A stretch of DNA of 19,680 bases from Patescibacteria group bacterium (lineage in GTDB: Bacteria > Patescibacteriota > Minisyncoccia > Phycocordibacterales > UBA2100), in contig WFZM01000039.1 in NCBI GenBank assembly GCA_015489565.1, positions 1 through 19,680 of the forward strand, in the 5' to 3' direction. This document shows positions 1-7,354 of this stretch, in pieces. A model generated the notes under the pieces. The model saw only the letters and a program-made list of their open reading frames with translations. It did no database searches and was not told where the DNA came from. Every line of letters begins with the position of its first letter. Positions within the stretch are counted from its first letter, which is position 1. The translations under genes were made by a program, and so were the position numbers.

Positions 1-113
1 GACACCTGCCCTTTTTCTATTGCACCCTTGAGTGTCTTGACTATATCATCTTGGCCTATAAGTTCATCAAAGTTTTGCGGGCGATATTTTCTATATAATG
101 CAAGTTCTGACAT
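1..113 (-). CDS. dnaX: DNA polymerase III subunit gamma/tau, N-terminal fragment (cut by window edge)
   Basis: Only the first 37 codons lie in the window; the gene runs off the left edge. Reading the minus strand from the ATG at 113 gives a start of the form MSELALYRKYRP, followed by FDEL(I)GQ and a VKTLKGAI segment. This is the highly conserved opening of the bacterial clamp-loader subunit DnaX (LYRKYRP..F.E..GQ..V..TL), which lies just ahead of the Walker A motif. DnaX is the ATPase of the clamp loader that places the sliding clamp on DNA. It sits 22 bases downstream of the dus stop on the same strand but has its own -10 element in that gap, so it is probably an independent unit. Family assignment is firm; the rest of the protein cannot be judged here. 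Confidence 0.9.
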   Translation of the reverse strand, partial: MSELALYRKYRPQNFDELIGQDDIVKTLKGAIEKGQV

Positions 114-119
114 GGCTAT

Positions 120-128
120 ATTCTAACA
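120..128 (-). promoter_or_regulatory. Extended -10 promoter of dnaX
   Basis: On the minus strand TGT precedes TAGAAT (125 to 120), followed by 6 bases and then the dnaX ATG at 113. It fits the spacing seen at every other transcription-unit head in the window and implies an mRNA that begins at or next to the start codon. No clear -35 was identified. Confidence 0.6.
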
Positions 129-135
129 CATAATA

Positions 136-1152
136 CTATTTAGAGAAATTATTTAAAATTTCCAAGGCCTCTTGCGGAGTTTGAGTTTCCATAAGATGCG
201 CACGCAAAGCACGCGCGTCATTAAAATCTGAAATATAAGCTTTAAAGTGTTTTTTCATGACAGAGTAAGACTTTGTATCCAAAAGATTTTCTTCAAATAT
301 TTTTATATGCTCTTTTAAAAGTCTAATGCGTTCGTTTTTGTTCATTTTTTTGCCACTAAAAAATAGCGGATTGCCGAAAAGTCCTCTGCCTATCATAACT
401 CCATCCAGCCCATATTGAGAAATCTTTTCTTTTGCTTCTTCCAGATTTTTTATATCTCCATTTGCTACAAGCTTTGTCTTTGGGGATATTTCGTTTCTTA
501 GTTTGAGTAAGTTATCTACAGTTTCCCAGTGTGCATCCACCTTGGACATTTCTTGTCTGGTTCTTAGATGGACAGTTAGCACTGCCGGTTCACTACTTAG
601 AATCTCTTTTATCCAATCCATATCAATATGGTAATATCCAAGCCTGGTCTTAACCGATACGGGAATATTAACAACGGCTTTTAATTCACTAACTATTTTT
701 TTGGCAAGCTCCGGGTTTTTTATAAGGGCGGAGCCGGAGCCTGTTTTTTCCACCGATTTGTCCGGACAGCCCATATTTATATCCACTCCGTCAAAGCCCA
801 ATTCTTCCACCAGTCTAGCGGCGTTTTTCAAATTATCTATATTGGATCCGAAAATTTGAGCAACTATCGGATGTTCATTTTCTTTAAATTTAAGTTTCTT
901 TAAAAGTTTCTGCTTACCTTTTTCATCTGCCAGAGAAAGTCCGTCAGCTGAGACAAATTCGGTAAAGCTTACGAAGTTTTTTTGAGTTTTGCGGGGCAGG
1001 ATTTTGGCAAGGCTTTGCCAAAATCCTGCCCCGCCCCTCTTTGGCAGACCAAAACGCGCAAACATTTGCCTAAAGGCAAAGTCTGTCACATCATCCATCG
1101 GCGCCATAATCAGCGCCGGCCAACTACTGTTCCATATCTCCTTCTTTTTCAT
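136..1152 (-). CDS. dus: tRNA-dihydrouridine synthase with an in-frame palindrome insertion
   Basis: FMN-dependent enzyme that reduces uridines in tRNA D-loops to dihydrouridine. The TIM-barrel opening LIMAPMDDVTD (residues about 14-24), VAQIFG (97-102), DINMGCPDKSVEKTGSGSAL (124-143, catalytic Cys129), PVSVKTRLGYY and the glycine-rich GVMIGRGLFGNP near the end are all family signatures. Residues about 39-58 are extra. Family members go almost directly from the FG.P segment to TEFVSADG, whereas here about 20 residues intervene, encoded by a perfect 44-base hairpin and its flanks. The frame is kept, so the protein is probably still made; the insert falls in an early loop before the active-site strands. 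The gene is last in the serS-ftsQ-dus unit. Its ATG lies inside the end of ftsQ (29-base overlap), with AAGGA just upstream. The subfamily (DusA/B/C) cannot be settled. Confidence 0.92.
   Translation of the reverse strand: MKKKEIWNSSWPALIMAPMDDVTDFAFRQMFARFGLPKRGGAGFWQSLAKILPRKTQKNFVSFTEFVSADGLSLADEKGKQKLLKKLKFKENEHPIVAQIFGSNIDNLKNAARLVEELGFDGVDINMGCPDKSVEKTGSGSALIKNPELAKKIVSELKAVVNIPVSVKTRLGYYHIDMDWIKEILSSEPAVLTVHLRTRQEMSKVDAHWETVDNLLKLRNEISPKTKLVANGDIKNLEEAKEKISQYGLDGVMIGRGLFGNPLFFSGKKMNKNERIRLLKEHIKIFEENLLDTKSYSVMKKHFKAYISDFNDARALRAHLMETQTPQEALEILNNFSK
991..1034. repeat. Perfect 44-base palindrome inserted in frame in dus
   Basis: Two exactly complementary 20-base arms (991-1010 and 1015-1034) flank a 4-base loop. 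It encodes dus residues 40-54 on the minus strand, precisely where the protein is longer than its family. It is G/C-rich at the base of the stem and unlike the surrounding codons. No second copy was found in this window. Confidence 0.85.
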
Positions 1153-1966
1153 CTTCCTTTAGTTTATAGTAAATTCTATCTTTAAATCTTAAATCTACAT
1201 AGTCCAGTTGTTCTATTTCTTTTTCATTTAAATTCTTTATAAGATAAGCTATATTTTTCAATTCTGTAATATGTTTTTTGTGAGCTTTAATGTAAAAATT
1301 ATCCAAGACTATTTTAATTTGCCCATCTGCATTAAAATGCATTTCTTTTACACGCAAATTATTTTTTCTTAGCAGATCTTTTGTTTGTAATAGCAAAGAG
1401 AGTTCTTCGTGTGGCAAGCTTGCTCTTAAAGGCAAATCTTTTATTATCACATCAGTTTTCTTGTCCAAACGGTAACTGTAAACTTTTGTTAGAGAACTCT
1501 TTGTTTTATTATCTTTAGCATATATAAATCCTTTTTTGTCTGCCAAGAAGCACTCATCATTCTTTTTGCAAAACAAAAAGAATGCTTGCCTCATTTTTAG
1601 CTCCAGATTCAATTCGTCCAGTCTTGATTTTTTAAAATTCAAATCTTTAATTTGCGGGTAGCTAAACAAAACAGCGGAAGCCAGCCCGCTTTTATTCAAT
1701 AGTAAAGCGTTGTTGCCCGGCAAAAATAAATACTTTTCCCTAAAAATCTCTCTGTGTATGAATTTTTGCACATTCCACGCCAAGTTTTTATCGCCCAGAA
1801 CTTTAATTTTCTGGATATTTATCCCGGGGATAGAGCTCAAATAAACAAATGCTGCAAACAAAAGCACAAGAAAAGATGCCGAGGAATATATGTACACTTT
1901 GCGCTTTAAAATACGCTTTTGGCGTGGGTTAAGCCATTTTCTTTTACGTACTCGTCTTTTTTGCAT
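1124..1966 (-). CDS. ftsQ: FtsQ/DivIB-type cell division protein with POTRA domain
   Basis: A 280-residue single-pass membrane protein. A very basic N-terminus (about residues 1-23, rich in Lys and Arg) precedes one hydrophobic segment at about 24-45. Then comes a POTRA-like domain starting INIQKIKVLGDKN, with a following PGNNALLLN and a PQIKDLNFKK segment (about 49-120). This order is that of FtsQ/DivIB, the bitopic divisome protein that links FtsB/FtsL to septal wall synthesis. The extracytoplasmic part is poorly conserved, so the call rests on architecture rather than full-length motifs. It starts with ATG in a TAATG overlap with the serS stop, preceded by the SD-like AGAGGA, and overlaps dus by 29 bases, so translation of the three is probably coupled. 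The symbol is a family-level assignment. Confidence 0.72.
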   Translation of the reverse strand: MQKRRVRKRKWLNPRQKRILKRKVYIYSSASFLVLLFAAFVYLSSIPGINIQKIKVLGDKNLAWNVQKFIHREIFREKYLFLPGNNALLLNKSGLASAVLFSYPQIKDLNFKKSRLDELNLELKMRQAFFLFCKKNDECFLADKKGFIYAKDNKTKSSLTKVYSYRLDKKTDVIIKDLPLRASLPHEELSLLLQTKDLLRKNNLRVKEMHFNADGQIKIVLDNFYIKAHKKHITELKNIAYLIKNLNEKEIEQLDYVDLRFKDRIYYKLKEDEKEGDMEQ

Positions 1967-3231
1967 TAGTCCTCTTTTCTAATAAAGTCTTTGCCCATAT
2001 AAGGCACAAGCGCTTCCGGAACTTTAATGGAACCGTCTTCTTGTTGATAGTTTTCTACAATAGAGACCAAAAAGCGAGGTGTGGGAGCTGCTGTAGAATT
2101 TAGGGAATGCACAAATCGCATCTTGTCGCCGTCTTTGTAGCGAATATTTAGACGACGCGTCTGGAAATCATGGAAATATGAAGCAGAAGATATTTCACGA
2201 TATTTATTTTCTGATGGAACCCAAAGTTCTATATCATATTTTTTAACTTGACCTTGCCCCAAGTCACCACCGCAGTTTACAACCGTATGATACGGAATAC
2301 CTAGCAATTCGGCAAACTCCTCAGTGTTTCTGTTTATCTCTTCATGGTGCTTTACTGATTCTTCATGGCTAGCTTCACAAAGAACCACCTGCTCCCATTT
2401 GAAAAATTCATGTACGCGTATAAGACCTTTTGTGTCTTTGCCGTGACTCCCAGCCTCGCGTCTAAAACATGGCGAGAATGCCAAGAACTTCTTTGGGAGT
2501 ATATCTTTAGGCAGAACTTCATTCATAAAATATCCCATGGTTGCAACCTCCCCCGTTCCGGCAAGATACATATCGTCTTGCGTGGCGTAAAGATCTTCTT
2601 CACCACCGGGTAAGTATCCGGTACCCATGAGTGTTTCCTTGCGGACAAGACTGGGAACTATCAAAGGCTCAAAACCTTTACTTAAAAAGTGCTTTTGCGC
2701 CAGTTGCCAGACTGCCCATGTCAATACTGCACCGTCACCTTTCAGGTAATATCCACGGAAACCCGCCACCTTGGTCCCGCGCTCAAAATCCACCATTCCA
2801 AGCTCAAGCATCAAGTCTATATGGCTTTTTGGCTCAAAGTCAAACTTTGTAGGTTCATTCCATTTCTTGACTTCCACATTGTCCTCGTCGTCTTTTCCTT
2901 CCGGAACCGATATATCAGGGACATTTGGAACGCGGAGCATAATTTGACGCCATTCATCAAGAACTTTTTTATATTCCGCTTCTTCTTTTTTAAGCTCAGC
3001 TTTTAGCTTTTGCATTTGGGCTATAAGAGACACTTTTTCTGTGTCGCTGGCTGTAGATATTTGCTTGGAGACTTCATTTTGCTCGGCGCGTTTTTGCTCG
3101 ACTTTTTGTATAAGCTCGCGCCTTTTATCGTCCAGCTCTATTAATTTGTCCAAATCTACTTTTATATGTTTTTTGCGAGCACCATCTTTAACCAGTGCCA
3201 AATTTTCCCGTATGAAGTTTATATCCAACAT
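1966..3231 (-). CDS. serS: Seryl-tRNA synthetase
   Basis: Class II synthetase charging tRNA-Ser. The 421 residues match the usual bacterial length. The start MLDINFIREN and a Lys/Glu-rich N-terminal coiled-coil arm (about 25-95) that grips the long variable arm of tRNA-Ser are typical. Motif 2 is seen as SPCFRREAGSHGKDTKGL followed by VHEFFKWEQ, and the ATP/serine-site region as KYREISSASYFHDFQTRR. Motif 3 is degenerate: where the family usually has LNGSGLA.GR, this protein reads LNSTAAPTPRFL before VSIVENYQ, keeping the arginine. It is first in the serS-ftsQ-dus unit. The ATG at 3231 is supported by a -10 element ending six bases upstream. Confidence 0.95.
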   Translation of the reverse strand: MLDINFIRENLALVKDGARKKHIKVDLDKLIELDDKRRELIQKVEQKRAEQNEVSKQISTASDTEKVSLIAQMQKLKAELKKEEAEYKKVLDEWRQIMLRVPNVPDISVPEGKDDEDNVEVKKWNEPTKFDFEPKSHIDLMLELGMVDFERGTKVAGFRGYYLKGDGAVLTWAVWQLAQKHFLSKGFEPLIVPSLVRKETLMGTGYLPGGEEDLYATQDDMYLAGTGEVATMGYFMNEVLPKDILPKKFLAFSPCFRREAGSHGKDTKGLIRVHEFFKWEQVVLCEASHEESVKHHEEINRNTEEFAELLGIPYHTVVNCGGDLGQGQVKKYDIELWVPSENKYREISSASYFHDFQTRRLNIRYKDGDKMRFVHSLNSTAAPTPRFLVSIVENYQQEDGSIKVPEALVPYMGKDFIRKED

Positions 3232-3237
3232 ATATCT

Positions 3238-3265
3238 AGTATAAAACTTTAAAAATATATTGCAA
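3238..3265 (-). promoter_or_regulatory. Promoter of serS-ftsQ-dus
   Basis: Minus-strand TTGCAA (3265 to 3260), a 16-base spacer, then TATACT (3243 to 3238). The hexamer is followed by 6 bases and the serS ATG, so the transcript should be leaderless. Confidence 0.65.
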
Positions 3266-3296
3266 ATCTTAACTAGACCTTAAAAACTCAAGAATA

Positions 3297-3335
3297 AACC
3301 AAAATCTACGAGGTTTAACCTCGTAGATTTTGGTT
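3297..3335. repeat. Near-perfect palindrome between serS and dprA
   Basis: Two 19-base complementary arms (3297-3315 and 3317-3335) around one central base, in the space between divergently transcribed serS and dprA. T-rich sequence follows on the plus strand. No plus-strand gene ends upstream, so a simple terminator role is not obvious. Its right end abuts the probable -35 of dprA, so it could be an operator, a roadblock to upstream transcription or a mobile palindromic element. Confidence 0.8.
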
Positions 3336-3365
3336 TTGGTTTTTGGAACTTGTAAATGTTATAAT
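3336..3365 (+). promoter_or_regulatory. Extended -10 promoter of dprA
   Basis: Consensus TATAAT at 3360-3365 preceded by TGT (3357-3359). A weak -35 TTGGTT lies at 3336-3341 (18-base spacer). Six bases separate the hexamer from the GTG start, giving a predicted leaderless mRNA. Confidence 0.75.
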
Positions 3366-3371
3366 TAAAAG

Positions 3372-4253
3372 GTGGGAAAAGATTTAATTAAAGTAAAAAA
3401 ATTATCAAAAAAAGAGTTTCCACCCAATCTTTTGGAGATTCCGGACGCTCCTGAAGAGTTGCAAATTATAGGTGAGCTTCCCGATTATAATAAATACAAA
3501 TATCTAACAGTAGTCGGCTCACGCGCAGTTACAAGCTACGGCAGAAGAGTATTAAATCATTTAATTGAAGGCTTAAGGGGCTACCCTATTGCCGTAGTAT
3601 CCGGCCTGGCTCTTGGGACAGATGCATTGGCACACAAAAAGGCATTGGAGCTTGGGCTGCCCACTGTCGCGGTGCCAGGTTCCGGCCTTTCAAAGGAGGT
3701 GCTCTACCCAAAGAGTCATTTCTCATTAGCGCTTGAGATAGTGCGCTCGGGCGGAACTCTCTTATCCGAGTTTGATTTTAAGCAAAGCGCCGCCCCTTGG
3801 ACTTTTCCCAAAAGAAACAGAATAATGGCGGCACTGGCGGACGCTGTACTTGTTATAGAGGCAAAAGAGAAATCCGGAACTCTCATCACCGCTCGGCTTG
3901 CCACAGAATATAACAAAGACCTGCTTGTTGTTCCGGGGGATATCTTTAGCGACGCTCTAAAAGGCAATTTGCAATTTTTAAAGCTGGGCGCCACTCCGGT
4001 GACAGAGCCCAGTGATATTTTAGATGTGCTGGGCCTTGATCGACAGATAGATGCTCAGACAGCCAGTCTTCACGATTTGAATTTACCTAACGATGAGCTG
4101 GCCATACTTAATGCGCTTGACGAAGCTAAAAGTAAAGATGAGTTGTTGGAAGCTAGCAAACTACCTATTAGTAAGTTCAATATAACTTTTTCAAAACTGG
4201 AACTCAAAGGGTTTATTAAAGAAGAGCTGGGGAAGGTCTTTAAATTGCTTTAG
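3372..4253 (+). CDS. dprA: DNA-processing protein DprA (Smf)
   Basis: DprA binds incoming single-stranded DNA during natural transformation and loads RecA. The Rossmann-like core shows VVGSRAVTSYGRR (47-59), VVSGLALGTDALAH (75-88), GGTLLSEF (127-134), PKRNRIMAALA (146-156) and EKSGTLITARLA (166-177), all diagnostic for the family. Residues about 235-293 form a C-terminal winged-helix-like segment, as in many DprA proteins. The 293 residues are on the short side, with little of the N-terminal SAM-like extension. The start is GTG at 3372, chosen because the consensus -10 ends six bases earlier and no Shine-Dalgarno is possible between them. dprA beside topA is a common bacterial neighbourhood, but here two opposite-strand small genes lie between them. 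A competence role is inferred from the family; no pilus genes are in the window. Confidence 0.93.
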   Translation: MGKDLIKVKKLSKKEFPPNLLEIPDAPEELQIIGELPDYNKYKYLTVVGSRAVTSYGRRVLNHLIEGLRGYPIAVVSGLALGTDALAHKKALELGLPTVAVPGSGLSKEVLYPKSHFSLALEIVRSGGTLLSEFDFKQSAAPWTFPKRNRIMAALADAVLVIEAKEKSGTLITARLATEYNKDLLVVPGDIFSDALKGNLQFLKLGATPVTEPSDILDVLGLDRQIDAQTASLHDLNLPNDELAILNALDEAKSKDELLEASKLPISKFNITFSKLELKGFIKEELGKVFKLL

Positions 4254-4276
4254 TTTTGCTCGGCTGCAAAATCACC

Positions 4277-4594
4277 CTATTTAAGTATTTCACTCAAGGT
4301 TTTAATTTGCCTTTCATTTAGTTTAAGTAAAATTCGCACTATATTATCAATAGTTTCTCTATTGTAAAAAAATCTTTTTCTGCCATTTTCAGGATCACGT
4401 GCAATATGTGAGTATGGCGCATCAAATCTCTGAGCTAAAATATACGCTATATCTCTTAGTGCTTTATTTTTCTCCAGCTTTGGTACTACTTTGACAGGAG
4501 CTTCTTCTGGGATAAGCTCATTTATATACAAGGCCTGCTTTATAAATCCCTCTATATCTTGTAAATACTCTGTGTTTCTGGGTATATTTTCCAT
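4277..4594 (-). CDS. Small protein of unknown function (105 aa)
   Basis: I do not recognise this protein. It is mixed charged and hydrophobic, predicted mostly helical, with no signal peptide, membrane segment or cysteines. It has the segments KALRDIAYILAQRFDAPYSHIARD and a C-terminal helical stretch rich in Leu/Ile (IDNIVRILLKLNERQIKTLSEIL). It lies 27 bases downstream of the 85-residue gene on the same strand and tail-to-tail with dprA (23-base gap), so it is probably second in a two-gene unit. The upstream sequence is extremely AT-rich; a separate weak -10 cannot be excluded. It is supported as a real gene by codon-like composition and its place in the gap, not by homology. Confidence 0.6.
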   Translation of the reverse strand: MENIPRNTEYLQDIEGFIKQALYINELIPEEAPVKVVPKLEKNKALRDIAYILAQRFDAPYSHIARDPENGRKRFFYNRETIDNIVRILLKLNERQIKTLSEILK

Positions 4595-4621
4595 ATTTAT
4601 TATTTTATATTTTTGTTAATT

Positions 4622-4879
4622 TTAATTTAAATTTCCAGTTGCTATTATTTCTCTTACTACTGATCTTTTAAAAGTTTCAGACATAACCTTGGCTAGAATC
4701 TCTGTGGCAAGGCGCCCTGCACCGGGACGCAAAGCCCTAGCTGCTTTTATGCAAAGCTCCAAGTCATCGCAAGAGTCGGCAGCCGCAGGCTTATATCTTT
4801 GTTTTAGCTCTTGGATTACTCGCTCGTTTTTTGTGTGCATATTTTTCCATGCCTGGGCTTCTGTTAACTTATCGTTCAT
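4622..4879 (-). CDS. Small protein of unknown function (85 aa)
   Basis: Not recognised. It is a charged, probably helical protein with an Ala-rich middle (LCIKAARALRPGAGRLATEILAKVM) and two cysteines; it has no membrane segment. It heads a minus-strand pair with the 105-residue gene and is divergent from topA. The ATG at 4879 is supported by a TATACT hexamer ending eight bases upstream, the same arrangement as at known genes in this window; GGAAAG just before the ATG could also serve as a weak ribosome site. The basic residues and the helical pattern would suit nucleic-acid binding, but this is only a guess. Confidence 0.6.
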   Translation of the reverse strand: MNDKLTEAQAWKNMHTKNERVIQELKQRYKPAAADSCDDLELCIKAARALRPGAGRLATEILAKVMSETFKRSVVREIIATGNLN

Positions 4880-4887
4880 CTTTCCAT

Positions 4888-4893
4888 AGTATA
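4888..4893 (-). promoter_or_regulatory. -10 element of the 85-aa/105-aa gene pair
   Basis: TATACT on the minus strand (4893 to 4888), 8 bases before the ATG at 4879. A TTGACA (4913 to 4908) lies upstream but with only a 14-base spacer, so it may not be the working -35. Confidence 0.5.
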
Positions 4894-4917
4894 TTTAAAA
4901 AGCTTTTTGTCAAATTT

Positions 4918-4945
4918 TTGATTTATTTTTAATACTTGTTATTAT
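4918..4945 (+). promoter_or_regulatory. Extended -10 promoter of topA
   Basis: TTGATT (4918-4923), a 16-base spacer, then TGT-TATTAT with the hexamer at 4940-4945. Seven bases follow before the topA ATG, predicting a leaderless transcript. Confidence 0.65.
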
Positions 4946-4952
4946 AGGGCGC

Positions 4953-7145
4953 ATGAAATTAGTGATAGTCGAGTCTCCGGCAAAAGCAAAGACTATAGAA
5001 AAATATCTTGGTAATGATTATATAGTTCGTGCCAGTGTCGGGCACGTGCGTGACTTGCCAAAGACTAATAAAGACGCGATAGACATTGAAGCCGGCTTTG
5101 TGCCCAAATATGTAGATTCTCCGGACAAAAAGAAAGTGATAGACGAGCTAAAAAAACTAAGCAAAAAAGCCGATGAAGTAATACTTGCTACCGACCCTGA
5201 CCGCGAAGGAGAAGCTATAGCTTGGCATTTAGCAGAGATTTTAAAACTCAAAAACCCAAAGCGTGTCACTTATAACGAAATAACAAAAGAAGCTGTGCTT
5301 GAAGCGTTCAAACACCCGCGTGTGCTTGATGAGAACTTAATAAAAGCCCAAGAAGCTCGTCGCGTACTTGACCGACTTGTAGGATACGACCTTTCCGGAC
5401 TCATTTGGAAAAAGGTCCGCTATGGGTTATCTGCCGGGCGTGTACAGTCCCCTGCTCTTCGCATATTAATGGAGCGTGAGAGAGAAATACGAAATTTTAT
5501 CCCTGAGAAATTCTGGCAAATCAAAGCCATAGCCCATAAAGATGACTTAGCTGAATTTGAAATGCTTTGCAGCAAGGAGCCGAAAGATGAAAAAGAAGTA
5601 CAACAAATCTTAGAAACTGGAAAAAAAGAAAACTGGTTTGTTGTTGATGTGCAAGAGTCCGAGGCAAAGCGTTCACCGCGCGCGCCGTTTACCACAAGCA
5701 CTTTGCAACAAACCGCAAGCACCCGCCTTGGCCTTTCCCCTTCAAATACTATGCGTATTGCGCAAAAGCTTTACGAAAAGGGTCTGATAACTTATATGAG
5801 GACCGACAGCCCGACTCTTTCCAAACAAGCGCAGGCGCAAGCCTTAAAAGTAATTGAAAGCGAGTTTGGCAAAGATTTTGTGCAATCACGCAACTTTAAA
5901 AGTAAATCAAAGAATGCTCAAGAAGCTCACGAGGCAATAAGGCCGACAGACCTGAGAAAGCGTATAGCCGGAGCGACTGCCGAGCAAAAAAAGCTCTATG
6001 AGCTTATCTGGACTCGCACTATAGCAAGCCAGATGGCTGATGCCAAGCTCAAGCGTGTGAAGGTGCTTGCAAATGTAGAGAGTAAATCCATCCCGGACTT
6101 TGTCGTTCGCGGCTCCCAAGTGATTTTTGAAGGTTGGCTCAAGGCTGATCCGGCCGCCCGTGGTGAAGATAGCGAAGTTCCACCGGTCCAAAAAGGCGAT
6201 AAACTTATCGTCAAAGACATAAAAGCGGAAGAAAAAGAAACGCAGCCACCAGCTCGTTATACGGAAGCCGGGCTTGTAAAAGAGCTTGAAAAGCGCGGGA
6301 TTGGCCGCCCTTCCACTTACGCTTCCATTATGCGCACTTTAACAGAGCGTGGATATGTCAGCAAAGAAGGCAGAACCCTTATACCTACCGATACCGGAGA
6401 CGTGGTAAGCAGCTTCCTTGAGAAGCATTTCCCAAAATACATAAGTGATACCTTCACAGCAGAGATGGAAGATGAACTGGACGACATTGCTAGCGGGAAG
6501 CGCAGTTATGTTCCAACTCTTGAAGAATTTTATAAGCCCTTTCGTAAGGAGATTGAAAGCAAAGAAGATATTCCAAAAGTTACAAGTATGGGTGACGCCC
6601 CGGAGGAGTTTAAGTGTCCGGACTGTGGTGGTCCTATGGAGTATAAGCTCTCAAAGGGTGGCAAGTTCATGAGTTGTAAAAAATTCCCCGAATGTCAAGG
6701 CGCGCGTAAGGCTGATGGTTCAATAATAGAGCCACCCAAGGAGATTGGCGAAGAGTGTCCAAAGTGTGGTCTGCACGGCGAAAAACCCAATAAAAAATCC
6801 CCCGGCGTTCTTGTTGAGCGAGAGGGGCGCTATGGTCGCTTTATCTCTTGTTCTAACTATCCAAAATGCAAATACATCAAACAAGATGCACTGCTAAACA
6901 GCACTGGAGTCAAGTGCGATACATGCAAAGACGGCGAAATGGTAGAGCGCAGGGGCCGCTTCGGGCCTTTTTACTCATGCTCTAACTACCCTGACTGCAA
7001 ACGCATCACTAAAACTCGCCCTACTGGCAACCTGTGCCCCATCTGCGGCAAGCTTATGATGGAGGGGACAAAAACCATTCCTGAGCGATGTAGTGATAAA
7101 TCGTGTCCGATGCACAACCCGCACAAACTCGATAAGAACAAATAG
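4953..7145 (+). CDS. topA: DNA topoisomerase I
   Basis: Type IA topoisomerase that relaxes negative supercoils through a transient 5'-phosphotyrosine link. The TOPRIM domain opens with KLVIVESPAKAKTIEKYLG (Glu7 of the active site) and contains the acidic triad DPDREGEA (Asp81, Asp83, Glu85). The catalytic tyrosine is Tyr281 in KGLITYMRTDSP, and GRPSTYASIM (451-460) marks the second half of the core. Four C-terminal zinc-ribbon-like cysteine sets follow: 555/558/575/581, 602/605/633/639, 655/658/676/682 and 695/698/713/718. The first three have the typical GRFGPF..CSNYP.C pattern, and the last is degenerate. The length of 730 residues is normal. The ATG at 4953 is directly preceded by its promoter. 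It is a monocistronic forward gene. Confidence 0.97.
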   Translation: MKLVIVESPAKAKTIEKYLGNDYIVRASVGHVRDLPKTNKDAIDIEAGFVPKYVDSPDKKKVIDELKKLSKKADEVILATDPDREGEAIAWHLAEILKLKNPKRVTYNEITKEAVLEAFKHPRVLDENLIKAQEARRVLDRLVGYDLSGLIWKKVRYGLSAGRVQSPALRILMEREREIRNFIPEKFWQIKAIAHKDDLAEFEMLCSKEPKDEKEVQQILETGKKENWFVVDVQESEAKRSPRAPFTTSTLQQTASTRLGLSPSNTMRIAQKLYEKGLITYMRTDSPTLSKQAQAQALKVIESEFGKDFVQSRNFKSKSKNAQEAHEAIRPTDLRKRIAGATAEQKKLYELIWTRTIASQMADAKLKRVKVLANVESKSIPDFVVRGSQVIFEGWLKADPAARGEDSEVPPVQKGDKLIVKDIKAEEKETQPPARYTEAGLVKELEKRGIGRPSTYASIMRTLTERGYVSKEGRTLIPTDTGDVVSSFLEKHFPKYISDTFTAEMEDELDDIASGKRSYVPTLEEFYKPFRKEIESKEDIPKVTSMGDAPEEFKCPDCGGPMEYKLSKGGKFMSCKKFPECQGARKADGSIIEPPKEIGEECPKCGLHGEKPNKKSPGVLVEREGRYGRFISCSNYPKCKYIKQDALLNSTGVKCDTCKDGEMVERRGRFGPFYSCSNYPDCKRITKTRPTGNLCPICGKLMMEGTKTIPERCSDKSCPMHNPHKLDKNK

Positions 7146-7354
7146 AAAATACGGGAAATATAGGCTCAGGAAAGCAGATAACTCCGGATAGTAGTTCTTT
7201 AAAAGCGCAAACCTTGTCTTACACTACTGCGCATATCTTAAAAAACTACAGCGCCGGGCATGCTACTTTGCTGCGCTATTTTTCTGTCGGCCGGAGCAAT
7301 CTGTGAGTTTGTATGGAACTAGGCACTTTAGTACAAAATTATATTAAACAGCAT
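7146..7354. other. Intergenic stretch between topA and the 79-aa gene
   Basis: No convincing gene. It contains an imperfect palindrome at 7184-7257 in which CCGG, a TAGT(T)-rich block, a TTAA block and GCGC on the left recur in inverted order on the right, with mismatches and bulges. It could be a decayed palindromic element. No classic terminator with a U-tract was seen after topA. Confidence 0.35.

Noticed and set aside
982..1185. Plus-strand frame over the dus palindrome
   Set aside because: It exists because the palindrome is open in several frames; it lies wholly inside dus and ftsQ and has no start signal.
7260..7322. 20-codon plus-strand frame after topA
   Set aside because: Too short, with no promoter at the expected distance and no supporting context.
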